The notes under the pieces: generated by a model
The model's input: the letters and a program-made list of their open reading frames with translations, nothing else
Database searches by the model: none
What the model was told of the DNA's origin: nothing
Program-made: the position numbers and the translations under genes
Assembly: GCA_963753135.1 (NCBI GenBank)
Contig: CAVWBA010000026.1
Location: forward strand, 62,001-126,000
Source: Roseiarcus sp963753135
GTDB lineage: Bacteria; Pseudomonadota; Alphaproteobacteria; Rhizobiales; Beijerinckiaceae
Length of the DNA stretch: 64,000 nucleotides
Reading direction: 5' to 3'
Shown here: positions 8,794 through 18,136 of the stretch, in pieces
Numbering within the stretch: position 1 is the stretch's first letter
Layout of the letters: every line of letters starts with the position of its first letter

Positions 8794-9075
8794 TCAAACA
8801 CGGCCGGCGCGCGTCAGAGTCGTCTGGGCGTCGGCGATCGGATTGGGATCCGGCGTGACGTGGATGGACGGCGCCCAATAGGCGGCGAGCTCAAGCAGCA
8901 CGCCGGCAGCGACGTCGAAGGGCGCGCTCGGCGGAAAAAGCACGGCGACGACGTCGAGCGCGACCTCGGCGTCATCGGCGAGATTGCCGAAGTTGGCGCT
9001 GATTGCCGCGCTGAAATTCGTCGATCCGAGCTCGCCGATCAGCGCCGCGAGCGTCCGCACTTCACCAGCCGTCAT
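8794..9075 (-). CDS. Hypothetical small alanine-rich protein
   Basis: This 93-residue frame starts at ATG 9075 with an AGGAAG motif about ten bases upstream. It reads like a folded protein: TLAALIGELGSTNFSAAISA, then ADDAEVALDVVAVLFPPSAP and a moderately hydrophobic FDVAAGVLLELAAYWAP. No signal peptide or catalytic motif is recognised. It is convergent with the histidine phosphatase gene, 27 bases from its stop. A shorter frame (9072-9275) overlaps its start by ATGA, which could mean coupling or chance. Coding status is likely but not certain. Confidence 0.45.
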   Translation of the reverse strand: MTAGEVRTLAALIGELGSTNFSAAISANFGNLADDAEVALDVVAVLFPPSAPFDVAAGVLLELAAYWAPSIHVTPDPNPIADAQTTLTRAGRV

Positions 9076-9596
9076 GAGCTTCGCTTCCTATTGTTGAAAT
9101 GCCCGAAGGAATTCGCTCTTCGGAGCGTGACGGCCGCGCGCGTAAAGCCAATCGTGAGCGCGATCCGGTCTCGAACGCGCCCGCTCGGGCTCGCGCACAA
9201 GTTCACGCGAGCTAATTGTTTCAATGGCTTGAGCGCGCTCTTGCGCAACTCTTTTCGCTCCTTGGGCTCGCCCAAAAACGTCGTCCTGAGGCAACCGCAA
9301 AGCGGCCCCGATCGAATAGGCGGCCGCCTTCTCTAGTTCCGGCCGATTATACGTCCAATTCTATTTTACGCAAGGAATTGTCGTTGGCTCTCCAGCTCGG
9401 AGCGGTTGAGGGCGGCCGTAGGGATCATTCTCGCCTGCCCGCAAGATCGGTAGAGTCGAATGAACGACCCCAGTCTCGACAGGGGCCCCGTGAAGGAATT
9501 GGGCGGGTAAGTCAGCGTTCAACTGTACAATCCTGCAGGCGCCGCAGGTGGACGACAGATCTGTGACAGGTTAAGACCAGTCAAAGGATCAAGCGG
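9076..9596. other. Intergenic region with one doubtful small frame
   Basis: A minus-strand frame at 9072-9275 (67 residues, basic, opening MGEPKERKELRKSALKPLK) overlaps the next gene by ATGA but has no recognisable domain. Bases 9300-9596 show no gene, only an AT-richer segment near 9345-9380. The AAAGGA ribosome site of the following gene lies at about 9582-9588. Confidence 0.35.
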
Positions 9597-10499
9597 GTGC
9601 GTATCCATCACCTCAACTGCGGGTCCCTCTGTCCACGCGGCGGGAGATTGTTCGGCGCATCCGGCGGGCTGCTGTCGCCCGCGCCCATGTGCTGCCACTG
9701 TCTGTTGATCGAGGGCGACGACCGGCTGATCCTGGTCGATTCCGGGCTTGGGGTCGAGGATGTCAACGAGCCGCGGCGGCTCGGATTCCTGTTCAACGCA
9801 ATGGTGCGGCCGCGCCTCGACGTTGCCGAGACGGCGCTAAGGCAAGTCGCGGATTTGGGCTACCGCCCGAGCGACGTTCGTCACATCGTGCCGACCCATC
9901 TCGACCTCGACCACGCCGGAGGAATCTGCGACTTCCCCGACGCTACGGTCCATGTTTTCGCCGCCGAACTTCGCGCGGCCTCCCATCGGTCGAGCCTCAG
10001 CGAACGCAGCCGCTATCGCAAAGTGCAGATCGCCGCGGTCAAGAAATGGGCCGCGGTCGAGGAAGAGGGCGAATCCTGGTTTGGCTTCTCGGCCGTGCGC
10101 GCGATTCCCGGAACGCGCGACGAGGTGCTGCTGGTGCCCCTGCCCGGACATTCGCGCGGGCACTGCGGCGTCGCCGTCAGGCGCGCGGACGATTGGCTCA
10201 TCCATTGCGGCGACGCCTATTTCCATCACTCCGAAGTCGAGCCGAACGGCGGCCTCGCGCCGAAAGGCGTGCGCTTCTTCGAGTCGCTGGTGAACATCGA
10301 CGGCGCGCAGCGACGCGCCAATCAGGAGCGGCTGCGCGAGCTCGCGCGCGCCGCTGCGGGCGAGGTCAAGCTCATCTGCTCGCACGACCCCTCTGACTTT
10401 TTCGCGATGAAGAGCGCGCAGCGCGAAACCCGGGCCGCGCCCCAAACCGTCAGCGCGCCGCAGCCAGTCCAGCAGCGCGACCTCCGCGCAAGGCGATAG
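9597..10499 (+). CDS. Metallo-beta-lactamase-fold hydrolase
   Basis: This 300-residue protein begins with GTG, nine bases after AAAGGA, and opens RIHHLNCGSL as lactonase-like members do. Metal-binding motifs are THLDLDHAGG (about residues 100-110), LPGHSRGHCG and HCGDAYFHHSE. The first motif has Asp where many members have a second His (HxHxDH), a variant common in this branch. Relatives include quorum-quenching lactonases and other hydrolases, but the substrate cannot be read from sequence. There is no signal peptide. The last 40 residues are low-complexity and basic. Confidence 0.8.
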   Translation: MRIHHLNCGSLCPRGGRLFGASGGLLSPAPMCCHCLLIEGDDRLILVDSGLGVEDVNEPRRLGFLFNAMVRPRLDVAETALRQVADLGYRPSDVRHIVPTHLDLDHAGGICDFPDATVHVFAAELRAASHRSSLSERSRYRKVQIAAVKKWAAVEEEGESWFGFSAVRAIPGTRDEVLLVPLPGHSRGHCGVAVRRADDWLIHCGDAYFHHSEVEPNGGLAPKGVRFFESLVNIDGAQRRANQERLRELARAAAGEVKLICSHDPSDFFAMKSAQRETRAAPQTVSAPQPVQQRDLRARR

Positions 10500-10531
10500 G
10501 AACTCGATCGCTTGAGGCGAACGCGGCGGCG

Positions 10532-10948
10532 TCAGTCCGCTCCGGGGCCTGCGCGCCGAAGCGCCTTGACCGCGCCACGGCGGGTCTTGTCGTCGACCCG
10601 ACGCGTCCTCGAGGCCAGCGTCGGGCGGGTGGGAAGCCGCGGCTTCGCTCGCTCCTGCGCCCGCATGATGAGGTCGGCGAGCCGGGCGCGCGCGTCCTCG
10701 CGGTTGCGCGGCTGGCTCGCGTATCTCTGGGCGAAAATGACGATCACGCCGTCCTGCGTGGCGCGCGCCCCGGCGAGCTTGATGAGCCGGATCGCGACGT
10801 CGTTCGGCAGGCTTGGGCTACGGCGCGCGTCGAACCGAAGCTCGACCGCGCTCGCCACCTTGTTGACGTTCTGCCCGCCCGGACCCGACGAGCGGACGAA
10901 ACTTTCGACGATCTCGCTCTCGTCGATGAGGAGATCGCCGGCTTTCAT
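10532..10948 (-). CDS. arfB: Alternative ribosome-rescue factor / peptidyl-tRNA hydrolase ArfB
   Basis: This 138-residue protein has the release-factor catalytic loop SSGPGGQNVNKVAS with GGQ at residues 24-26. It has no codon-recognition domain, only a basic C-terminal tail rich in Arg/Lys (KTRRGAVKALRR). That is the ArfB (YaeJ) architecture: it enters stalled ribosomes through the tail and hydrolyses peptidyl-tRNA. Length matches the family. It is convergent with the metallo-hydrolase gene and stands alone. Confidence 0.93.
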   Translation of the reverse strand: MKAGDLLIDESEIVESFVRSSGPGGQNVNKVASAVELRFDARRSPSLPNDVAIRLIKLAGARATQDGVIVIFAQRYASQPRNREDARARLADLIMRAQERAKPRLPTRPTLASRTRRVDDKTRRGAVKALRRAGPGAD

Positions 10949-11121
10949 GGCGCGCCTTGGGACTCGTCCTTGCGGGGAGCGTGAGGCGCCGGGAGACGCC
11001 CATCCTTCGACGGGCTATGCCGGCGAAGCCATGCAAGCGGGCGTCGCTCGTCCGCTGGATGGCTTCGCGTGGTTGTCATGTTGTCCTGGCGTTTGATCGC
11101 CGCTCCCGGCGTCGGCGAAGT

Positions 11122-11868
11122 TTACTGCATGCCGCCGCTGGCGAGCAACCGCTGCCCGGTCAACCATCCGGCGTCTTCCGTCGCCAGAAAGGCCACGACG
11201 CCTGCAACGTCCTGAGGCTGGCCAATGCGTCCGAGCGGCGTTCCGGAAGTCGCCCAATCCTGGAAGCTCGAGCCGATGAAGCCGGCGGTGTGGGTCCCCT
11301 CGGTCTCGACCATGCCCGGATTGACGGAATTGACCCTGATGCCCTTAGGCCCGAGTTCGCGCGAAAGCACGCCGGTTATGGCGTCGACCGCGCCCTTGGC
11401 CGCGGTGTAGACCGCCGAGCCCGGCGGCGTAAGCCGCGTCACGGCCGAGCCAATATTGATGATGCTGCCGCCCTTCCCAAGGTGCTTGCTGGCCTCCTTG
11501 CTGACCAGCAGCAGGCCCAGGACGTCGATGTCGAAGGTCTTGTGGAAATGCTCTTCGGTGATCTCTTCGAGCGGCTTCATCTCGTAGATGCCGGCATTGT
11601 TGACGAGGACGTCGAGACGGCCAAAGGTCTTGATGGCCGCGTCGACGACGGCGCGGGCGTCGGCCCCCTTTGATACGTCGCCTTTGACGGCGACCGCCTT
11701 TCCGCCGGCGGCTTTGATCGCTTCGACGACCTTGTTCGCCCCTTCCTTGCTCGAGGCGTAGTTGACGACGACGCTCGCGCCGTCCGCCGCCAGCGACTTG
11801 GCGACAGCGGCTCCGATGCCCTTCGAGGCGCCAGTCACGATTGCAACTTTTCCGGACAGTTTGCTCAT
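11122..11868 (-). CDS. SDR family oxidoreductase (glucose-dehydrogenase/FabG-like)
   Basis: This 248-residue short-chain dehydrogenase opens MSKLSGKVAIVTGASKGIGA with the TGASKGIG cofactor loop. The NNAG motif (VNNAGIYEMK), a catalytic serine in IINIGSAVTR and the YTAAKGAVD Tyr/Lys pair follow. The C-terminus VAFLATEDAGWLTGQRLLAS is typical. ATG 11868 is chosen because the upstream extension lies in the regulatory region. The gene is divergent from an ArsR-type regulator with a perfect palindrome between them, so it is probably that regulator's target. The substrate is unknown. Confidence 0.88.
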   Translation of the reverse strand: MSKLSGKVAIVTGASKGIGAAVAKSLAADGASVVVNYASSKEGANKVVEAIKAAGGKAVAVKGDVSKGADARAVVDAAIKTFGRLDVLVNNAGIYEMKPLEEITEEHFHKTFDIDVLGLLLVSKEASKHLGKGGSIINIGSAVTRLTPPGSAVYTAAKGAVDAITGVLSRELGPKGIRVNSVNPGMVETEGTHTAGFIGSSFQDWATSGTPLGRIGQPQDVAGVVAFLATEDAGWLTGQRLLASGGMQ

Positions 11869-11925
11869 TGAGGTTGAACTCCGATGGGGCGTAAGGCCCC
11901 GGCTCTCGTTAATTCGAGAGTTTTG

Positions 11926-11938
11926 TAGTTCGGAACTA
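11926..11938. promoter_or_regulatory. Palindromic operator candidate between SDR and ArsR-type genes
   Basis: TAGTTCGGAACTA is a perfect inverted repeat around a central G, in the only 97-base gap between the divergent SDR and regulator genes. Arms of TAGTTC type are common for winged-helix repressors that control a neighbouring oxidoreductase. Binding by the adjacent regulator is inferred. Confidence 0.55.
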
Positions 11939-11965
11939 TGGAACAAATTGTCAAGAGGCGTATAT

Positions 11966-12331
11966 ATGATCGAGACCATGAAGCCGATCGTTCACCCTCC
12001 CCTCCACGCGATCACTCTGGAAGGCATTTTCCATGCCCTCTCCGATCCGGCGCGGGCGGCCATTTTCGCCAATATCGCCTTTTCACAATGTCCGCAGAAC
12101 TGCGCGGCGTTCGCGCAAATCAGCGACCGGACAATCCCGAAATCAACTCTATCGCAACATTTCAACGCGTTGCGTGAGGCCGGACTCATCCGGTCCGAGC
12201 GCCGTGGCGTCGAGATGCATAACATCTCGCGCTGCGATGAACTCGAGCAGCGCTTTCCCGGGCTGATCCCCTCGATCCTGACCGCCTACAAAAAGCAGCG
12301 TCAGGAAAACGGGCCGTCAGAGGCGGCTTAG
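11966..12331 (+). CDS. ArsR/SmtB-type winged-helix transcriptional regulator
   Basis: This 121-residue protein has the ArsR-like core IFHALSDPARAAIFANIA (about 20-37) and a recognition-helix region KSTLSQHFNALREAGLIRSE (about 60-80). A cysteine pair, CPQNC, lies near residues 43-47. It could sense metal or redox, but the canonical alpha-3 CVC motif is absent. ATG 11966 has AAGAGG six bases upstream. It is divergent from the SDR gene and probably represses it through the palindrome at 11926. Confidence 0.82.
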   Translation: MIETMKPIVHPPLHAITLEGIFHALSDPARAAIFANIAFSQCPQNCAAFAQISDRTIPKSTLSQHFNALREAGLIRSERRGVEMHNISRCDELEQRFPGLIPSILTAYKKQRQENGPSEAA

Positions 12332-12412
12332 GGCCCGGAATCGACCGCAGTTGCTATCAGCAAGGCCCGGCAAGCTGCAACGCTCCGCGACGCTCGCGAT
12401 GGCGTGGCGCAG

Positions 12413-13820
12413 CTACCGCCACTCCCTCACATCGACGAAGCGCCCCGCGATCGCGGCCGCCGCGGCCATCGCCGGCGACACGAGATGCGTGCGGCCGCGG
12501 TAGCCCTGGCGGCCCTCGAAATTGCGGTTCGAGGTCGAGGCGCAGCGTTCGCCGGGCTCAAGCTTGTCGGGGTTCATCGCGAGGCACATCGAGCAGCCGG
12601 GCTCGCGCCACTCGAAGCCGGCGGCGAGGAAAATCTTGTCGAGGCCCTCGGCCTCCGCCTGCGCCTTGACCAGGCCGGAACCCGGCACGACCATCGCATT
12701 GACGCGCTCGCTCACCTTATGGCCGTTCGCGATCGCGGCGGCGGCGCGCAGATCCTCGATGCGGCCATTGGTGCACGAGCCGATGAACACGCGGTCGATG
12801 GCGATATCCGTCATCTTCTCCCCGCCCTTGAGCCCCATATAGTCGAGCGCGCGCTTAATCGAAGCGCGCTTCTGCTCGGTCGGCGCATCCTCGACGCGCG
12901 GCACGGCGCCGAAGATCGGAGCGACGTCCTGCGGGCTCGTGCCCCAGGAGACGATCGGCGGCAGGTTGGCGGCGTCGAGCTTCACCTCAGCGTCGAAATG
13001 CGCGCCCTCGTCGCTGCTGCAGCGTATCCCAGTGACGGCGCGCCTGGTCCCACAAGGCGCCCTTCGGCGATTTCGGCCGGTCCTTGAGATAGGCGTAGGT
13101 CTTCTCGTCGGGCGCGATCATGCCGGCCCGCGCCCCGCCCTCGACCGACATGTTGCAGACCGTCATCCGGCCTTCCATCGAGAGGGACTCGATCGCCGAG
13201 CCGCAATATTCGATGACATGGCCGGTGCCGCCGGCCGTGCCGATCTGGCCGATGATGGCGAGGATGATGTCCTTGGCGGTGACGCCCGGAGGCAGCGCGC
13301 CGTCGACCTTGACGCGCATGTTCTTGGCTTTGCTCTGGATCAGCGTCTGGGTGGCGAGCACATGCTCGACCTCGGACGTGCCGATGCCGTGCGCGAGCGC
13401 CCCGAAAGCGCCGTGGGTCGAGGTGTGGCTGTCGCCGCAGACGATCGTGGTGCCCGGCAGCGTGAAGCCCTGCTCCGGCCCGATGATGTGCACGACGCCC
13501 TGCCTCGAATCGAACTCGTCGTAATATTCGATGCCGAACTCACGCGCGTTCCTGGCCAGTTCCTCGACCTGCTGGCGGCTCTCCGGATCGGCGATGCCGC
13601 CGCTGCGGTCGGTGGTCTGGATGTTGTGGTCGACGACGGCGAGCGTCTTCTGCGGCGCGCGCACCTTGCGCCCGGACAACCTCAAGCCCTCGAAGGCCTG
13701 CGGGCTCGTGACCTCGTGGACGAGGTGACGGTCGATATAGATGAGGCTGAGGCCGCCGTTCGTCTCCAAGACATGCTCGTCCCAGATCTTGTCATATAAC
13801 GTACGCGGCGTGGGCATCAT
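12413..13820 (-). pseudogene. leuC: 3-isopropylmalate dehydratase large subunit, frameshifted once
   Basis: Two adjacent frames together encode a full LeuC of about 468 residues, the normal length. The N-terminal part (13820 to about 13016) carries GDSHTSTHGAFGALAHGIGT and TVCNMSVEGGARAGMIAPDE. The C-terminal part carries VFIGSCTNGR and PGCSMCLAMN, whose cysteines hold the 4Fe-4S cluster. Removing one base near 13016 joins TLQ to SDEGAHFDAEVKLDAANLPP. The enzyme isomerises 2- to 3-isopropylmalate in leucine synthesis with LeuD. An extra base in an otherwise perfect gene is more likely a sequence error than real decay. The preceding start may be either of two adjacent ATG codons. Confidence 0.9.
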
Positions 13821-14258
13821 CGTCTCCAGCGCGCGATCGGCGCGAATGAGCGGGGAATTGCCGGTATCTATGCCGGATGGGGCGCGTATGGAAGGGGAAT
13901 CGCGCCGATGTCCGCACCCCGCCCTGCTGGCGCCGCTGGCCTTCTCGCTTGGGTCAGCGGGGCCCGAAGCGCCCGCCCATGCTCATCGACGCAACCTGCG
14001 CGTGAACTTCGTGAAGCGCGGCCTCGGGCGACGCCCTGCTGAGGTCTCGGCGATAATGGCGAGCGGCAGGACTTTCCGCCGACGTCGGTTTGGCTCGGAC
14101 GCCGGGTTCGAGAAGGCTGGACAGGGCAAAATAACCAACCCACGCGTGTCGCGTTCAAGCGAGAGTGAACGGCATTCCTAAAAAGCATGTTGACAATGTG
14201 CAAATTACAATCAGAACTATTCACAGATAGTTGATGCTTATTTGAGAGGAATGGGGTG
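13821..14258. other. Intergenic region upstream of a small membrane protein gene
   Basis: This 438-base gap holds the leuC promoter region and the leader of the next gene. Frames on both strands between 13868 and 14224 are arginine/alanine-rich and look like shadows. Bases 14170-14250 are AT-rich, with TTGACA at 14190-14195 as a possible -35 element but no strong -10 at standard spacing. GAGAGGA near 14242 is the ribosome site for the following gene. Confidence 0.4.
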
Positions 14259-14498
14259 ATGAGCGAGCTTGGCTTCTACACCCTTTGCAGCGGTCTTGCG
14301 CTTGCATTTGTCGGGCTTTGGGTGTGGGCGCTGATACGCAGCCCCAAGCCCATTCGCAAGCGCAGGGAGAAACCGCTCTCCTATGAGATTGTCGAGAAGC
14401 CGGTCTCGGAGCCTGAAGGAGAGACCATCCAGGACGGCCCAAGACGGCTACCCCACGGCGCCGATAGCCGAGAGGAAATCTTGTCGCTTCCGAAGTAA
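14259..14498 (+). CDS. Small single-pass membrane protein, unknown function
   Basis: This 79-residue protein has one N-terminal membrane helix (FYTLCSGLALAFVGLWVWAL, about residues 5-24), then a basic stop-transfer segment (RSPKPIRKRREK) and a hydrophilic tail. It would sit in the inner membrane with its tail in the cytoplasm. GAGAGGA lies at good distance from ATG 14259, and a GTG directly before it (14256) could also serve. It is convergent with the tetR gene six bases away. No family is recognised. Confidence 0.6.
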   Translation: MSELGFYTLCSGLALAFVGLWVWALIRSPKPIRKRREKPLSYEIVEKPVSEPEGETIQDGPRRLPHGADSREEILSLPK

Positions 14499-14503
14499 CG
14501 TCC

Positions 14504-15082
14504 TCAATTGGGACCGCTTGCCGCACCATCTAAACGGGCGAAGCGCGCCAGCAGCCCATTCACATAGTCGGGCGTGGTTTCACCGTTCGCGAACAGGATG
14601 CGGTAGCATATCGGGGCGATCAGGACGTCCAGCGCCTCGTCGACCGAAAATCCCGCCTCGCCGCGCTTGAGGGCGCGGCTGTTGAGGGTTTGCAGATGAT
14701 CGGTCGTATAGGCGCAACAGCGCACGGCGGCGAAGTCGGATTCTGTTTCGGCCAGCACGTCGCGCAGCAACGCCCGGCCGACCGGCGAGGCCATTTCCTC
14801 CGCATATTGCATGACGAAGGCGCGGAGGTCTCCCGGAAGAGAGCCCGTATCGTCCGGGTCGGCCACCGGGCGCAGCCGTTCGGCGGCGGCGTCGGCCAGC
14901 AATTGGGCGAGGTCGCCCCAGCGCCGGTACACGGTTGACGGCGTCACGCCCGCCCGTTCGGCGATCATCGGCACGTTGATCTCGCTTCGGCCGACCTCCT
15001 TGAGCAGGGCCTGCGTCGCCAGATAAACCGCCTCCTGGATGCGGGCGCTCCGCCCTCCCTGCCGAACCAATTCGCGCGCCAT
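14504..15082 (-). CDS. TetR/AcrR family transcriptional regulator
   Basis: This 192-residue protein has the TetR N-terminal helix-turn-helix at about residues 15-60: IQEAVYLATQALLKEVG, then VPMIAERAGVTPSTVYRRWG. The C-terminal ligand domain resembles the TetR_C type found with multidrug pumps. It is divergent from an MFS transporter gene with 113 bases between, the classic arrangement for a repressor of an efflux pump. The intergenic stretch contains related AT-rich TTGCATTAA/TAACGCAATAA half-sites, a plausible operator. Confidence 0.88.
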   Translation of the reverse strand: MARELVRQGGRSARIQEAVYLATQALLKEVGRSEINVPMIAERAGVTPSTVYRRWGDLAQLLADAAAERLRPVADPDDTGSLPGDLRAFVMQYAEEMASPVGRALLRDVLAETESDFAAVRCCAYTTDHLQTLNSRALKRGEAGFSVDEALDVLIAPICYRILFANGETTPDYVNGLLARFARLDGAASGPN

Positions 15083-15195
15083 TCGCAGTTCCTAGAAAAA
15101 CTCGCCTTGAAAAGACGGCGCGCTTAAAGCAAAAATGTTGCATTAAGCCGCAGCCATGCTATCTTGCCTCTAACGCAATAATTTAGCTTTAGGCC

Positions 15196-16396
15196 ATGAA
15201 AATGTCCATTACCGCCATCACGGTTCGGGCCCGGCCAGTTTCGAGGTCGATCACTGCGGTCTATGCGACGGCGACGGCCATCACCGTCTCGGCTGTCTCA
15301 GCCGCGCCGACGCCGATCTACCGGTTCTATCGTGAGACGCTGGGCCTGACCCCGTTCACCATCACGCTCGTCTTCGCGATCTATTCCTTCACGATGATCG
15401 CCGCTTTTCTGACGATCGCGCGGCTTTCGGACTATGTCGGCCGCAAGCCGATGATCCTCACGGCGCTCGGGCTCAACGCGGTCGCGCTTCTCCTGTTCTT
15501 CGTCGCTGGGTCCGCCGACGACGCTCATCGCCGCGCGGGCCGTGCAAGGGGTCGCGACGGGCGTGGCGCTGGCGACGCTTGGCGCGGTCATCGTAGACAC
15601 GGCGCCACGGTGGGCCGCCACGCTCAACAGCGCGACGGCGTTCCTGGGCCTCGCGCTCGGCGCGCTTATTTCGGGCGTGTTCGTCACCTTTGCGCCCTGG
15701 CCGACGCATCTCATCTATGCCGTGCTGCTCGGCGTGACGCTGGCTGAGATGGTTATCCTCGCCTGGGTCGCCGAAACCACGTCGCGAAAGGCTGGCGCCT
15801 GGGGCGGAATCCGGCCCAGACTGACCGTGCCGGCGGCCGCGGCCGCCCCGATGGCGCGCCTGTTCCCGCTGACCCTCTCCGCCTGGGCGCTCGGCGGGTT
15901 CTACCTCTCTTTGATGCCCTCGCTCATGATCGAGGCGACCGGGATCCGCTCCCCGCTTGTCGGCGCGGCGGTCGTCTCGGCGCTGATGCTCTCCGGCGGC
16001 CTCTCGTCGCTCGCAATGCGCACGCTCGACGCGGGCAAGACGGTGCGCGCCTCGGCGGCGTTGCTTGCCATCGGCATCATCCTCACCACAGTCGCCATTG
16101 CGGCCGGCTCGCCCATGGGCATGTTCTTCGGAACGATCGTCGCGGGCTTGGGCTTCGGCGCATCCTACGGGGCGTCGCTGCGCGTGCTCCTGCCGCTCGC
16201 CTCCGCCCATGAGCGGGCCGGATTGCTCTCCGCCTATTTCGTTGAAAGTTATCTCGCCTTCGCGCTCGCGGCCATCGCGGCCGGCCTTGCGGCGCCTCGG
16301 TTCGGGCTGGTGACGACAGCGCTTATTTACGGTTCGGCGCTTGCGCTGAGCGCGCTTGTGACGCTCGCAGTGGAGACGGTGGCTGCACGCCGATGA
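15196..16396 (+). pseudogene. MFS drug/metabolite transporter, frameshifted once
   Basis: Two frames combine into one 399-residue, 12-helix major facilitator. The first contains the signature loop LSDYVGRKPMIL between TM2 and TM3. The frame changes after FFVAGS: removing one C at 15512-15513 gives SPTTLIAARAVQGVATGVAL and continues to the stop at 16396. The total length is normal for the family. It is divergent from a TetR regulator, so regulated efflux of a toxic compound is likely. As with other single extra bases in this window, the break is probably not biological. Confidence 0.78.
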
Positions 16397-16437
16397 ATGT
16401 GAGCGGAAGCGCCTTTTCTGAGTTCGGGCGCTCGCGA

Positions 16438-17277
16438 TCAGCCGACCCGACGCCAAGGGGTCAGGAGTTGCTCGATCCTGCCCACGACAAAGGTCAGCAC
16501 CAGGGCGAGCGAGATCGTGCCGACAAGGGAAGCGAAAACCTTCGGGATCGCATAGAGCGATCCGGCCTGGAAGATCGCGTGGCCGAGCCCCACGGACGAG
16601 GACATGAATTCGCCGACGATCGCGCCGATCAGCGCGAAACCGACGGTGAGCTTCAGCCCGGCGAAGATGTCCGTAAGGCTCGCCGGGACGACGAGCTTGG
16701 AAAAGATTTGCGGCTTTCGCGCGCCAAGTGTGCGCAAGAGATTGATCTGGTCTGGATCAACCCCAATCGCGCCTTTGTAGGACGTGACCAGGGCGACCAC
16801 CACCACGGACAGGGTCGACATCGCGATCTTCGAGGCGAGACCGGTGCCGAACCAGATGATGATGATCGGCGCGAGCGCGATGATAGGGATCGAACCGATC
16901 GCAATCACGAAAGGCTGCACCACCCGCGAGACGAACAGCGAATACCATAGAGAGAGACCGACAAAGGTCCCGATCAGGTTGCCGATCAGGAAGCCCAATA
17001 CGGTCTCGAGGCCCGTCACGCTGATGTCGCGCAAGAGGCTTCCATCGACGATCATCTGCCAGAGGAAATGGCCGATCGCCGACGGCGAGCCAAACATGAA
17101 GGCCGATTGCTTGCTCTTTCCCGCCTGGTATTCCCAGAAAGCGAGAAAGGCGATCAGGATCAGCGCCTGGACCACGAGCACGAGCCCGCTCCGACGGAAG
17201 CGCCGAGCCCGGATCGCGCTTGGCAAGGGCGCCGCTACGACGGCGGCGGATGGGTCGCGATCGGTAATAGCCGTCAT
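16438..17277 (-). CDS. NitT/TauT-type ABC transporter permease
   Basis: This 279-residue inner-membrane protein has about six helices and the SsuC/TauC-type permease signature with the EAA-like loop LRTLGARKPQIFSKLVVPAS (about 180-200). It forms the channel of the importer encoded by the two genes before it in the operon. ATG 17277 gives a 13-base gap after the ATPase stop. Starts at 17307 or 17334 would overlap that gene and cannot be excluded. Relatives carry sulfonates, nitrate, pyrimidine precursors or riboflavin. Confidence 0.87.
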   Translation of the reverse strand: MTAITDRDPSAAVVAAPLPSAIRARRFRRSGLVLVVQALILIAFLAFWEYQAGKSKQSAFMFGSPSAIGHFLWQMIVDGSLLRDISVTGLETVLGFLIGNLIGTFVGLSLWYSLFVSRVVQPFVIAIGSIPIIALAPIIIIWFGTGLASKIAMSTLSVVVVALVTSYKGAIGVDPDQINLLRTLGARKPQIFSKLVVPASLTDIFAGLKLTVGFALIGAIVGEFMSSSVGLGHAIFQAGSLYAIPKVFASLVGTISLALVLTFVVGRIEQLLTPWRRVG

Positions 17278-17290
17278 TCCGCGCCCCCGT

Positions 17291-18136
17291 TCAAGCGCGG
17301 CCGACATCGAGGTCGGACCAGATTTGTCGGACATAGTCGCTGAAGCCTGCGCTCTCTCGCGCGGCGATCATATCATCCGCAGGCGCATCAAGCTCGATGT
17401 CGTAAGCCGCCTTGAGCCTCGTCGGACGATGGGTCAGCACCAGAACCCGGTCGGCCATCGAGACCGCTTCCTCGATATCGTGGGTTATCAAGAGGACAGA
17501 CTTTCCGCTGTCGCGGACTAGGTTGACGGTGTCGCTCTCGATCAGGAGCTTGGTCTGGAAATCAAGCGCTGCAAATGGTTCATCGAGAAGCAGGACGTCC
17601 GGATCGTTCGCCAAGGTGCGGGCAAGCGCCACGCGCTGGCGCATTCCGCCTGAAAGGGTTGAAGGGTAGTTGTCGGCGAAGCCGTGCAAGCCCAGCTGGT
17701 CAAGCAAGGCGCGCGCTCGCTCGTTGGCCTCGGCCTTGGGCGTGTGACGAATTTCCATGCCCAACTTGACGTTGGCGATCGCGGTTCGCCACGGCAGCAA
17801 TAAGTCCTTCTGGAGCATATAGCCGACGTTGGCGGCTGATCGGATTCCGCGCGCGCCGAGCGGCTGGCCATGCCAGCGAACCTGGCCCGCATCCGGCGGA
17901 ATGAGACCGCAGACCACGTTCAGGAGCGTGGTCTTTCCGCATCCTGACGGTCCGACAATGCTGACGATCTCGCCCTTGCCGAGCACGAAGCTCAGATCGC
18001 CCACCACGGGCGTCATTTTGTCGGCCGAAAAAAAGCTTTTGGCGATGTGCTCGACGGCAAGCGGCGGCGGACGCCCTTGCGGTTGAGAACCGGCGTTCGA
18101 GACCGCGCCTGCGCCGGGAACGATCGGCGTTTGCAT
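17291..18136 (-). CDS. NitT/TauT-type ABC transporter ATP-binding protein
   Basis: This 281-residue ATPase has Walker A GPSGCGKTT (about 62-70), Q-loop YMLQKDLLLPW, signature LSGGMRQR, Walker B DVLLLDEP and the switch histidine in LLITHDIEEA. It belongs to the SsuB/TauB branch. ATG 18136 overlaps the TGA of the binding-protein gene by one base (TGATG), so translation is probably coupled. A TTG one codon earlier is less likely. It powers import with the permease downstream. Confidence 0.92.
   Translation of the reverse strand: MQTPIVPGAGAVSNAGSQPQGRPPPLAVEHIAKSFFSADKMTPVVGDLSFVLGKGEIVSIVGPSGCGKTTLLNVVCGLIPPDAGQVRWHGQPLGARGIRSAANVGYMLQKDLLLPWRTAIANVKLGMEIRHTPKAEANERARALLDQLGLHGFADNYPSTLSGGMRQRVALARTLANDPDVLLLDEPFAALDFQTKLLIESDTVNLVRDSGKSVLLITHDIEEAVSMADRVLVLTHRPTRLKAAYDIELDAPADDMIAARESAGFSDYVRQIWSDLDVGRA

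Noticed and set aside
13868..14224. Frames on both strands in the leuC upstream gap
   Set aside because: They are arginine/alanine/proline-rich, typical of spurious frames in high-GC DNA, and lack ribosome sites.
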